DNA of 64,000 nucleotides from the NCBI GenBank assembly GCA_913019965.1, contig CAJVZR010000002.1, forward strand, positions 55,629 to 119,628, given 5' to 3'. Origin of the DNA: an uncultured Oleispira sp. Its GTDB lineage: Bacteria; Pseudomonadota; Gammaproteobacteria; Pseudomonadales; Oceanobacteraceae. The number at the start of each line of letters is the position of its first letter. Position 1 is the stretch's first letter. The translations under genes were made by a program, and so were the position numbers. The notes below the pieces were generated by a model, which was not told the origin of the DNA, ran no database searches, and was given only the letters and a program-made list of their open reading frames with translations. Shown one piece after another: positions 56,998 to 64,000 of the stretch.

Positions 56998-57270
56998 TTA
57001 GTTAACGGCGTCTTTAAGAGCTTTACCAGGCTTGAAGCTAGGTACTTTAGCCGCTTTAATTTGAATCGGCTCACCCGTTTGTGGGTTACGGCCAGTACGA
57101 GCAGCACGTTCTTTAACTAAGAAAGTACCAAAACCAACAAGAGCAACTTGATCGCCTTCTTTCAAAGCACCACCAATGCTTTCAATCATTGCGTCCAATG
57201 CACGGCCTGCAGCTGCTTTTGGAATGTCCGCTTGTGCAGCGATAGAATCTACTAATTCTGATTTGTTCAC
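56998..57270 (-). CDS. hupB: DNA-binding protein HU-beta
   Basis: 90-residue nucleoid-associated protein. [40 protein letters not shown] and the DNA-binding arm around [20 protein letters not shown] are all typical; it ends KALKDAVN. The start codon is GTG with AGGGG 7 nt upstream. It sits between lon and ppiD, the widely conserved HU-beta position. One of the most abundant cellular proteins in relatives; its own terminator follows. Confidence 0.97.
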   Translation of the reverse strand: MNKSELVDSIAAQADIPKAAAGRALDAMIESIGGALKEGDQVALVGFGTFLVKERAARTGRNPQTGEPIQIKAAKVPSFKPGKALKDAVN

Positions 57271-57393
57271 ACTAAATCCCCTTTTTATTTATATGCGCTT
57301 AATAATTTTTTATATCTTTGCGAGCTGAGTCCGCAATGCAATCTTTATTGAGCAAAGATTTATACCAACCCAACTCTCACTCGTCAAGCAACC

Positions 57394-59784
57394 TTAGTGG
57401 GTGCTAGGACGACTTTTGCCATCTTTCTTGATTTGGGCCTCATCTTTGGTCACTATTTCACCAACTAAAGGCTCAGGCTTACTTTCTAAGGCCACATCCA
57501 AAACTTCGTCAATCCATTCAACAGGAATGATTTCTAAGTTCTCTTGAATGTTTTCAGGTATTTCACGCAAGTCTTTTTCATTCTCTTTAGGAATGATTAC
57601 TGTGCGAATACCACCGCGATGGGCAGCCAATAACTTCTCTTTTAGACCGCCGATAGCTAGCACTTTACCTCGAAGAGTAATCTCCCCCGTCATCGCAACA
57701 TCAGCCCGCACAGGAATTCCTGTCATAGACGAAACTAATGCCGTTGCCATACCAACACCTGCGCTCGGTCCATCTTTAGGTGTAGCGCCTTCAGGGACGT
57801 GTATATGAAGATCATGTTTTTCAATAAAGTCTTCCGCCACTCCAAGTCCTTGAGCACGGCTACGAACAACCGTTAAAGCCGCTTGAATGGATTCTTGCAT
57901 AACATCGCCAAGAGAACCGGTCTTAGTGATTCGACCTTTACCCGATGTTACAGCGGACTCTAAGGTTAATAATTCACCACCAACTGACGTCCAAGCTAAA
58001 CCTGTCACCTGACCTACTTGGTTTTCAATGCCGGCTAAACCAAAGCTGCATTTGTGAACACCTAAATATTCTTCTAACAATTCTTCGGTAATATCAATTT
58101 TACTCGCTTTATCCGCCAGCATATTTGCTTTTACAACACGACGGCAAAGTTTCGCCAGTTCACGCTCTAATGAACGAACACCCGCTTCACGAGTATAATA
58201 ACGAATGACATCGCGAATTCGATCATCTGAAACTGTAATCTCTTCCGCTTTCAAGCCATTCACTTTTATCTGTTTAGGCAATAAATAACGAATAGCAATA
58301 TTGAGTTTTTCGTCCTCTGTATAACCAGGGATGCGAATAACTTCCATTCGATCCAATAAAGGACCCGGAATATTCATGCTATTAGACGTACAAATAAACA
58401 TGGTATCAGAAAGATCGTAGTCAACTTCTAGATAGTGATCATTGAAGCTGTCATTCTGCTCTGGATCCAATACTTCAAGCAAGGCAGACGCAGGGTCACC
58501 TCGCTGATCCATCCCCATCTTGTCGATTTCATCCAATAAGAACAGTGGGTTTTTAACCCCGACCTTCGAAATTTTCTGAATCAACTTACCCGGCATAGAA
58601 CCAATATAGGTACGTCGGTGACCTCGAATTTCTGCTTCATCACGTACGCCACCCAAGGCCATACGGACAAACTTACGATTGGTAGCTCGAGCAATTGACT
58701 GACCTAGAGACGTTTTACCCACCCCTGGTGGCCCTACAAGGCACAAAATTGCCCCGCGAACTTTCTTGACCCGATTCTGCACCGCAAGATATTCAAGCAC
58801 ACGCTCTTTTACTTCTTCCAGCCCATAATGTTCGGCATCAAGAATTTCTTTAGCTTTCTTGAGATCATGGCTAACGCGGCTGCGCTTTTTCCAAGGGATA
58901 CCAATCATCCAATCGATATAACCGCGCACAACAGAAGCTTCTGCCGACATCGGTGACATCATCTTTAATTTTTTCAATTCAGCTTCAGTTTTGTCCTGAG
59001 CTTCTTTGGTCATGCCAGAATCAGTGATTTTCTGCTGCAGCTCTTCCATTTCATTAGGGGCATCTTCCATATCCCCTAACTCTTTCTGAATGGCCTTCAT
59101 TTGCTCATTCAGATAGTACTCACGCTGACTCTTTTCCATTTGCTTCTTAACGCGACCACGGATACGTTTCTCAACCTTAAATAGGTCAATTTCCGACTCC
59201 ATAACCCCCATCAAATGCTCAATACGCTCACGAATATTAATCATTTCTAGCACGGACTGCTTTTCATCCAGCTTTAAGGAGATATGAGCCGCAATGGTAT
59301 CCGCTAAACGGCAAGCGTCTTCAATACCTGAAATGGTGGATAGAACTTCACTCGGTACTTTTTTAGACAGCTGAACATATTGCTCAAAATGACCTGTCAA
59401 AGATCGGACCAATACCTCGTTCTCACGCTCAGATAAATCTGGATCGACCAGACTTTCTGCATGACAACGAAACAATACGTCTTCATCAATCAGTTCAACC
59501 AACTTGGCTCTATAATCCCCTTCTACCAATACTTTGACAGTACCATCGGGTAATTTTAATAACTGAAGAATATTGGCGACCGTACCGACCTGATTCAGGT
59601 CGTCCGCGTCCGGGTTATCATGGCTAGCATCTTTCTGCGCAACCAACATAACACGCTTATCTTGGGCCATCGCTTCTTCTAAAGCAGCAATGGATTTAGC
59701 TCTCCCCACGAACAAAGGGATCACCATACTTGGAAATACGACGACGTCACGCAAAGGCAACAACGGCAGGTAATCTTGACTCAT
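57394..59784 (-). CDS. lon: ATP-dependent protease Lon
   Basis: 796 residues, normal for the cytosolic LonA type. N-terminal substrate-binding domain ([20 protein letters not shown] at the start), coiled-coil (about 190-250), AAA+ module (Walker [16 protein letters not shown]; Walker [11 protein letters not shown]; sensor [10 protein letters not shown]), and C-terminal Ser-Lys protease domain with the catalytic serine in [18 protein letters not shown] and lysine in [18 protein letters not shown]. It degrades misfolded and regulatory proteins. The 170-bp gap from clpX is enough for its own promoter. Confidence 0.97.
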   Translation of the reverse strand: MSQDYLPLLPLRDVVVFPSMVIPLFVGRAKSIAALEEAMAQDKRVMLVAQKDASHDNPDADDLNQVGTVANILQLLKLPDGTVKVLVEGDYRAKLVELIDEDVLFRCHAESLVDPDLSERENEVLVRSLTGHFEQYVQLSKKVPSEVLSTISGIEDACRLADTIAAHISLKLDEKQSVLEMINIRERIEHLMGVMESEIDLFKVEKRIRGRVKKQMEKSQREYYLNEQMKAIQKELGDMEDAPNEMEELQQKITDSGMTKEAQDKTEAELKKLKMMSPMSAEASVVRGYIDWMIGIPWKKRSRVSHDLKKAKEILDAEHYGLEEVKERVLEYLAVQNRVKKVRGAILCLVGPPGVGKTSLGQSIARATNRKFVRMALGGVRDEAEIRGHRRTYIGSMPGKLIQKISKVGVKNPLFLLDEIDKMGMDQRGDPASALLEVLDPEQNDSFNDHYLEVDYDLSDTMFICTSNSMNIPGPLLDRMEVIRIPGYTEDEKLNIAIRYLLPKQIKVNGLKAEEITVSDDRIRDVIRYYTREAGVRSLERELAKLCRRVVKANMLADKASKIDITEELLEEYLGVHKCSFGLAGIENQVGQVTGLAWTSVGGELLTLESAVTSGKGRITKTGSLGDVMQESIQAALTVVRSRAQGLGVAEDFIEKHDLHIHVPEGATPKDGPSAGVGMATALVSSMTGIPVRADVAMTGEITLRGKVLAIGGLKEKLLAAHRGGIRTVIIPKENEKDLREIPENIQENLEIIPVEWIDEVLDVALESKPEPLVGEIVTKDEAQIKKDGKSRPSTH

Positions 59785-59901
59785 AACAAACCTTAATTCT
59801 CTATTGGAACTGCCACATTTAATTCAGATTACTTCTAGAGTTGCGGCCATCAGGAAAAAATACAAGGACTAATTATGAAAAGACCAAAAAAAGACGAAAA
59901 A

Positions 59902-59921
59902 AAAGGGCCAAATGGCCCTTT
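59902..59921 (-). terminator. Terminator after clpX
   Basis: AAAGGGCC and GGCCCTTT form an 8-bp stem with a 4-nt loop; on the minus strand the stem runs into eight Ts. It separates the tig-clpP-clpX unit from lon. Confidence 0.85.
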
Positions 59922-59953
59922 CTTCAGTAAAACGTGCGATATCAGCTTAAAAG

Positions 59954-61240
59954 TTAAGCATCATCCGGAGCGACTTTACCCACATCGTTTGACTCATAAA
60001 TGAACAAGGGTTCAGACTCCCCATTGATCACGCCTTCGTCAATAACGACTTTCGTTACATTCTCTTCAGATGGAATCTTATACATACTGTTTAATAAGAT
60101 ACCTTCAAGAATCGATCGCAGACCACGAGCACCAATTTTGCGCTCCATTGCCTTATTAGCAACCGCTTTTAAAGCTGATTCACGGAACTCTAATTCGGCA
60201 TCTTCCATATCAAACAATTTTTGATATTGCTTAACCAAAGAGTTTTTAGGCTCAGTCAAAATCTGAATCAGAGCCGCTTCATCCAACTCATCGAGCGTAG
60301 CAACAACCGGAAGTCGTCCAATAAACTCTGGGATTAGGCCATATTTAACCAAATCACCAGGCTCAACTGTACGCAGAACTTCACCAACCGCCTTCTCGTC
60401 TTCTTTACCTTTAACGGTAGCCGAGAAACCAATACTGCTCTTCTCTGAACGATCTCGAATCAATTGATCTAAACCCGCAAATGCACCACCACAAATAAAC
60501 AACATATTTGAAGTGTCGACTTGCAAGAATTCTTGCTGCGGATGCTTACGCCCACCTTGCGGAGGAACTGAAGCAACTGTACCTTCAATCAACTTCAACA
60601 AGGCTTGCTGCACACCTTCACCGGATACATCACGAGTAATCGATGGATTATCAGATTTGCGAGAAATCTTATCAATCTCATCAATATACACGATGCCGCG
60701 TTGAGCCTTATCTACATCATAATCACATTTCTGTAATAGTTTCTGAATGATATTCTCAACATCTTCACCCACATAACCCGCTTCCGTTAAGGTCGTCGCG
60801 TCAGCAATAGTGAAAGGCACATTCAATAAACGAGCAAGCGTTTCTGCTAAAAGTGTTTTACCACTCCCCGTAGGGCCAATTAATAAGATGTTACTCTTGG
60901 AAAGCTCAACATCACCCTTACGTTCACCAAACTGTAAACGCTTATAGTGATTGTAAACGGCCACCGATAAAACAACTTTTGCTTTATCTTGGCCGATTAC
61001 ATACTCATCCAAGGTGGATTTAACTTCTTTAGGCGTTGGCAAGCTATCTGAAGCGCCTTTATTTTCAGCTTCTTGTACTTCTTCGCGAATAATGTCGTTG
61101 CATAGATCAACACACTCATCACAGATAAATACAGAAGGACCCGCAATCAGCTTACGCACTTCATGCTGGCTTTTGCCACAAAAGGAGCAGTACAGCAATT
61201 TGCCGTTATCTTCGCCTTTGCCTTTAGTGTCGTCGGTCAT
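59954..61240 (-). CDS. clpX: ATP-dependent Clp protease ATP-binding subunit ClpX
   Basis: AAA+ unfoldase that feeds substrates to ClpP. 428 residues. The N-terminal zinc domain carries C18, C21, C40 and C43 (YCSFCGKS and ICDECVDLC). AAA+ motifs are [17 protein letters not shown] (Walker A), [11 protein letters not shown] (Walker B) and the sensor-2 region ARGLRSILE. The pore loop (GYVGEDV) and the IGF loop (SSIGFSATV) needed for ClpP docking are present. It follows clpP by 37 nt, the classic tig-clpP-clpX order. Confidence 0.97.
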   Translation of the reverse strand: MTDDTKGKGEDNGKLLYCSFCGKSQHEVRKLIAGPSVFICDECVDLCNDIIREEVQEAENKGASDSLPTPKEVKSTLDEYVIGQDKAKVVLSVAVYNHYKRLQFGERKGDVELSKSNILLIGPTGSGKTLLAETLARLLNVPFTIADATTLTEAGYVGEDVENIIQKLLQKCDYDVDKAQRGIVYIDEIDKISRKSDNPSITRDVSGEGVQQALLKLIEGTVASVPPQGGRKHPQQEFLQVDTSNMLFICGGAFAGLDQLIRDRSEKSSIGFSATVKGKEDEKAVGEVLRTVEPGDLVKYGLIPEFIGRLPVVATLDELDEAALIQILTEPKNSLVKQYQKLFDMEDAELEFRESALKAVANKAMERKIGARGLRSILEGILLNSMYKIPSEENVTKVVIDEGVINGESEPLFIYESNDVGKVAPDDA

Positions 61241-61277
61241 TCGACTGCCTCATTAACTATCATTTACATCGTCCAAC

Positions 61278-61925
61278 TTATTCAGCGGTACGACTATCTA
61301 ATACTTTATCGATTAAACCATATGCAAGCGCTTCGTCAGCACTCATAAAGTTATCACGCTCTGTATCCTGAGCAACCTGCTCAAATGTTTGACCAGAATG
61401 TTTGGCCATAATTCGATTCAGTCGATCTTTTGTTTCTTGAATATTGTTCGCTTGGATCTGAATGTCCGTCGCCTGACCCTGTGCACCGCCGCTCGGCTGA
61501 TGAATCATGACGCGAGAATTAGGCAAACAAAAACGCTTACCTTCAGCGCCTGCATTCAATAAAAATGCCCCCATACTGCAAGCTTGACCAATACACATAG
61601 TGCTTACATTAGGCTTAATAAACTGCATGGTATCGTAAATCGACATACCCGCAGTGACTGAGCCGCCTGGGGAGTTAATATACAAATGAATATCTTTATC
61701 TGGGTTTTCAGATTCCAGAAACAGCATCTGAGCAACCACTAGATTGGCCATGTGGTCTTCTACTTGACCCACTAAAAAAATGACACGCTCTTTCAATAGG
61801 CGAGAATAAATATCGTATGAACGCTCACCACGAGCTGTCTGTTCTACAACCATAGGGACTAATGCACCCATGATGTCACTACCTTTATCCGAATCAAACA
61901 TCGATTCAAGCACTCCCTGACTCAT
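61278..61925 (-). CDS. clpP: ATP-dependent Clp protease proteolytic subunit ClpP
   Basis: Serine protease that forms the tetradecameric chamber. About 215 residues from the ATG at 61925. Catalytic residues are visible: Ser in [12 protein letters not shown], His in VMIHQPSGG, and Asp in [17 protein letters not shown] is at the C-terminus. The start is uncertain: TTG at 61937 and ATGs at 61925, 61901 and 61871 are in frame; 61901 has AGGGAG 11 nt upstream. Because the N-terminal propeptide is removed, this matters little for the mature enzyme. It lies between tig and clpX. Confidence 0.95.
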   Translation of the reverse strand: MSQGVLESMFDSDKGSDIMGALVPMVVEQTARGERSYDIYSRLLKERVIFLVGQVEDHMANLVVAQMLFLESENPDKDIHLYINSPGGSVTAGMSIYDTMQFIKPNVSTMCIGQACSMGAFLLNAGAEGKRFCLPNSRVMIHQPSGGAQGQATDIQIQANNIQETKDRLNRIMAKHSGQTFEQVAQDTERDNFMSADEALAYGLIDKVLDSRTAE

Positions 61926-62015
61926 TATTATCAGCAAAAAAACAGCTACCCCAAAGGAGCAACTGTTTCTAGTTTAGTCGGTGTTCTGAAAGTTGTCAGT
62001 CACTCGAAGGATGTA

Positions 62016-63329
62016 TTATTGAGGTGCGTTAGCAGCCTTAATAACTTCTTCGTAGTTCGCTTCAGTTTCAGTCACTTTTGCACTTTCTAGAATCTTTTCA
62101 ACAACCTGCTCTTCTAACGCAAGCGCCTCAACCTGAGACTTCTGCTCTGGAGTATTCTTGTAATACTCACGAACCTGCTCTGGTTCTTGATAAGTAGAAG
62201 CAACTTCTTCAATTAAAGCATCTACTTTTTCTTCAGAAGCGGTCAATTCGAAAGACTCGATTGCAGCATTCATCAATAAACCAACACGAACACGACGATC
62301 AGCCTGCTCTTTGAATAACTCAGCAGGCAACATGCTTGCATCGATACCCTGACCACCACCAAACTGCTGAACAGCTTGTTGACGTAGACGATCAATTTCC
62401 TGATCAGCCAAAGCGCCTGGTACGGCGATTTCGTTAGCTGCAACCAAACCTTCAATTACTTGATTTTTAACATCGTTGCGAACAGCACGCTCAAGTTCAC
62501 GATCCATATTGCCACGAATGTCTACTTTGAAGCTTGCCAAGTCTTTAGATTCAACACCAAAGCCTTTGAAAAATTCTTCATTCAATTCAGCCAGCTCAGG
62601 CTTCTTAACTTCTTTAACAGCTACTTTAAACTCAACCGCTTTACCTTGAAGATCTTCTTTGTGGTAATCCGCAGGGAAAGAAAGCTCTAGAGTCTTCTCG
62701 TCACCGGCTTTAAGGCCTTCAATTCCAGCTTCAAAACCAGGGATCATAGAGTTAGAACCTAAAGTTAGGTTATAACCTTCAGCTTTGCCACCTTCAAATA
62801 CTTCACCATCGATGAAGCCTTCAAAATCAACAACAGCCTGGTCGCCATCAGCAGCGGCTTCTTCAGAAGCTTCCCATTTAGCCTGCTGCTTCTGTAGCGT
62901 TTCAACCATAGTTTCAACATCAGCATCCGTTACTACTGACTTCTTCTTGTTTACTTCGATGCTCGCCAAATCACCTAGAGTGATTTCTGGGTAAACTTCA
63001 AAAGTAGCAACAAATTCAAGGTCTTTACCAGATTCGTTAACAGTTGCTTCGAAATTCGTTGGCATACCCGCCATTTTAACGCCTTCTTTTGAAATCGCTT
63101 CAAAGAAAGAACGCTGCATTACTTGCTGCACAGCTTCTTGACGCGCTGGCTTACCAAACATTTTATTAGCAACATTTGGCGGAATCTTGCCTTGACGGAA
63201 ACCATCAATTTTACGGCCTTTAACCATACTTTTCAGAGCCACAACAACCTGACCATCTACGTCAGCGGCAGGAACGCCAATTGTCATCTTACGCTCTAGG
63301 CCTTGAGTAGTTTCGATAGAAATTTGCAT
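62016..63329 (-). CDS. tig: Trigger factor
   Basis: Ribosome-associated chaperone and peptidyl-prolyl isomerase, 437 residues. N-terminal ribosome-binding domain with the signature GFRQGKIPPNVANKMFG; FKBP-type PPIase domain at about 160-240 (GDQAVVDFEGFIDGEVFEGG); helical substrate-binding C-terminal domain with an Ala/Glu-rich tail. GAGAG lies upstream of the ATG, after a promoter predicted at 63387-63415. It is first in the tig-clpP-clpX unit. Confidence 0.96.
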   Translation of the reverse strand: MQISIETTQGLERKMTIGVPAADVDGQVVVALKSMVKGRKIDGFRQGKIPPNVANKMFGKPARQEAVQQVMQRSFFEAISKEGVKMAGMPTNFEATVNESGKDLEFVATFEVYPEITLGDLASIEVNKKKSVVTDADVETMVETLQKQQAKWEASEEAAADGDQAVVDFEGFIDGEVFEGGKAEGYNLTLGSNSMIPGFEAGIEGLKAGDEKTLELSFPADYHKEDLQGKAVEFKVAVKEVKKPELAELNEEFFKGFGVESKDLASFKVDIRGNMDRELERAVRNDVKNQVIEGLVAANEIAVPGALADQEIDRLRQQAVQQFGGGQGIDASMLPAELFKEQADRRVRVGLLMNAAIESFELTASEEKVDALIEEVASTYQEPEQVREYYKNTPEQKSQVEALALEEQVVEKILESAKVTETEANYEEVIKAANAPQ

Positions 63330-63386
63330 GTTTGTCTCTCAGTTAATATTAACGTTTTGTCCGGCGATGCAGGTGCCCATTTAAAT

Positions 63387-63415
63387 TATTAATAGGCGTA
63401 CAAGTTTACTGTCAA
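63387..63415 (-). promoter_or_regulatory. Predicted sigma-70 promoter for tig
   Basis: On the minus strand a perfect -35 box TTGACA (63415-63410) is followed after 17 nt by TTAATA (63392-63387). The start would be near 63380, leaving a short leader before tig. The rest of 63330-63696 is A/T-rich and shows no gene or other element I can support. Confidence 0.5.
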
Positions 63416-63696
63416 TGCACCTGACATCATAAAAGTCGCGCATTATATCCCATGCTCAGTTACAGAACCATAGCTATCAATAAACACTATGCGTTCAAAT
63501 ACAAGGGCCTACGCGAGTTGCCAAGCAATAGATAATGGGATTAAAGAATAGTATTTCAAGAGATAAATTGAAAAACAATTAAAAAATTAGCAATAATTAG
63601 ATGAGAATCAAATAGATGTACAGTTTGCTGGAGATAGAAAAGGTATTCAGAGTAAAAATAGAGATAACAAGAGAAATACAAAGAAGTAAAAAAGAG

Positions 63697-63773
63697 TGGG
63701 GTGGCTGAAGGGGATCGAACCCTCGACCACAGGAATCACAATCCTGCGCTCTACCAACTGAGCTACAGCCACC
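63697..63773 (-). tRNA. tRNA-His (GTG)
   Basis: Cloverleaf read on the minus strand with anticodon GTG in loop ATTGTGAT, T-arm GGTTCGATCC and an encoded CCA. The extra 5' G(-1) opposite C73, unique to histidine tRNA, is present. 77 nt including G-1 and CCA. Confidence 0.96.
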
Positions 63774-63818
63774 ACATATTTTCTAACTAACCACTAACCC
63801 GAAGACCATCCAATAAAT

Positions 63819-63895
63819 TGGTACGCCCAGCAGGACTCGAACCTGCAACCCTCGCCTTAGAAGGGCGATGCTCTATCCAGTTGAGCTATAGGCGC
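63819..63895 (-). tRNA. tRNA-Arg (TCT)
   Basis: Minus-strand cloverleaf, 77 nt with encoded CCA. The anticodon loop CTTCTAA gives TCT, reading AGA/AGG. T-arm GGTTCGAGTCC; acceptor GCGCCTA/TGGGCGT includes G:T wobbles. It is 45 nt from tRNA-His, so the cluster is likely one transcript. Confidence 0.95.
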
Positions 63896-63923
63896 TTGGC
63901 CATCTAACTCACGTTAGACTTAG

Positions 63924-64000
63924 TGGTCGGGATAGAGAGATTCGAACTCCCGACATCCTGCTCCCAAAGCAGGCGCGCTACCAGACTGCGCTATATCCCG
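63924..64000 (-). tRNA. tRNA-Pro (TGG)
   Basis: Minus-strand cloverleaf, anticodon TGG in loop CTTTGGGA, T-arm GAGTTCGAATC, acceptor CGGGATA/TATCCCG and encoded CCA. The 5' base falls exactly on the last base of the window, so the gene is complete but its promoter is outside. Confidence 0.94.

Noticed and set aside
63697..64000. tRNA cluster as an integration site with a genomic island
   Set aside because: No integrase gene or direct repeat of a tRNA 3' end is visible; the neighbouring genes are the conserved tig-clp-lon block.

Overview
The window looks like ordinary chromosome from a marine gammaproteobacterium of the Oceanospirillales type (Oleispira, Bermanella or Thalassolituus-like). 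The basis is moderate-to-low GC, gammaproteobacterial protein families throughout, and a gene order (tig-clpP-clpX-lon-hupB-ppiD / fabI / Yej-type ABC transporter / mltD / methyltransferase / dnaQ / fimL) that matches the layout I recall for Pseudomonas. No prophage, insertion sequence, CRISPR array or rRNA was seen. Genus placement is inference.

Layout. 1-3962 (minus): yceD-rpmF-plsX lipid/ribosome cluster (plsX cut by the left edge), preceded by sppA, a Gph-like phosphatase and rluC. 3991-9594: divergent rne with a roughly 400-nt structured leader, an HDOD gene, then rraA (an RNase E inhibitor family) and a hydrolase coupled to ppsA. 12051-12869: ppsR, the regulator of PpsA, divergent from it. 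12919-19863 (minus): a six-gene envelope cluster made of an abundant-looking secreted beta-repeat protein, a membrane-anchored C39 cysteine peptidase, an outer-membrane barrel-like protein, an OmpP1/FadL-type barrel, a DUF4124 protein and an alpha/beta hydrolase. It resembles the poorly characterised 'Fil' putative pilus system annotated in Acinetobacter and is the most interesting part of the window.

20161-30027: pabB, thrH, cysH (APS-reductase type), cysB, a TauE/SafE exporter, a UspA protein, a tiny HTH protein, DAHP synthase, a TetR/membrane-peroxiredoxin pair and nfuA. Three convergent gene junctions here carry copies of one dispersed inverted-repeat element. 30331-38628: metH, a MATE exporter whose N-terminus has no ordinary start codon, a glycerophosphodiesterase, and a cysI-type sulfite reductase with its DUF934 partner. 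38776-46747: CPA2 antiporter, AcuI-type reductase, SohB, a stand-alone SCP2 protein, a membrane protein of unknown role, FimL (type IV pilus/cAMP regulation), dnaQ and a methyltransferase.

46821-64000: mltD, a Yej-type peptide ABC transporter operon, fabI, then on the minus strand the protein quality-control block ppiD-hupB-lon-clpX-clpP-tig, and a tRNA-Pro/Arg/His cluster at the right edge. Functional themes are sulfur assimilation (cysH, cysB, cysI, DUF934, TSUP), RNA turnover (rne, rraA), gluconeogenic PEP synthesis (ppsA, ppsR), and envelope/surface biogenesis (the Fil-like cluster, FimL, mltD, sppA, sohB). Several genes use TTG or GTG starts with strong Shine-Dalgarno sequences.
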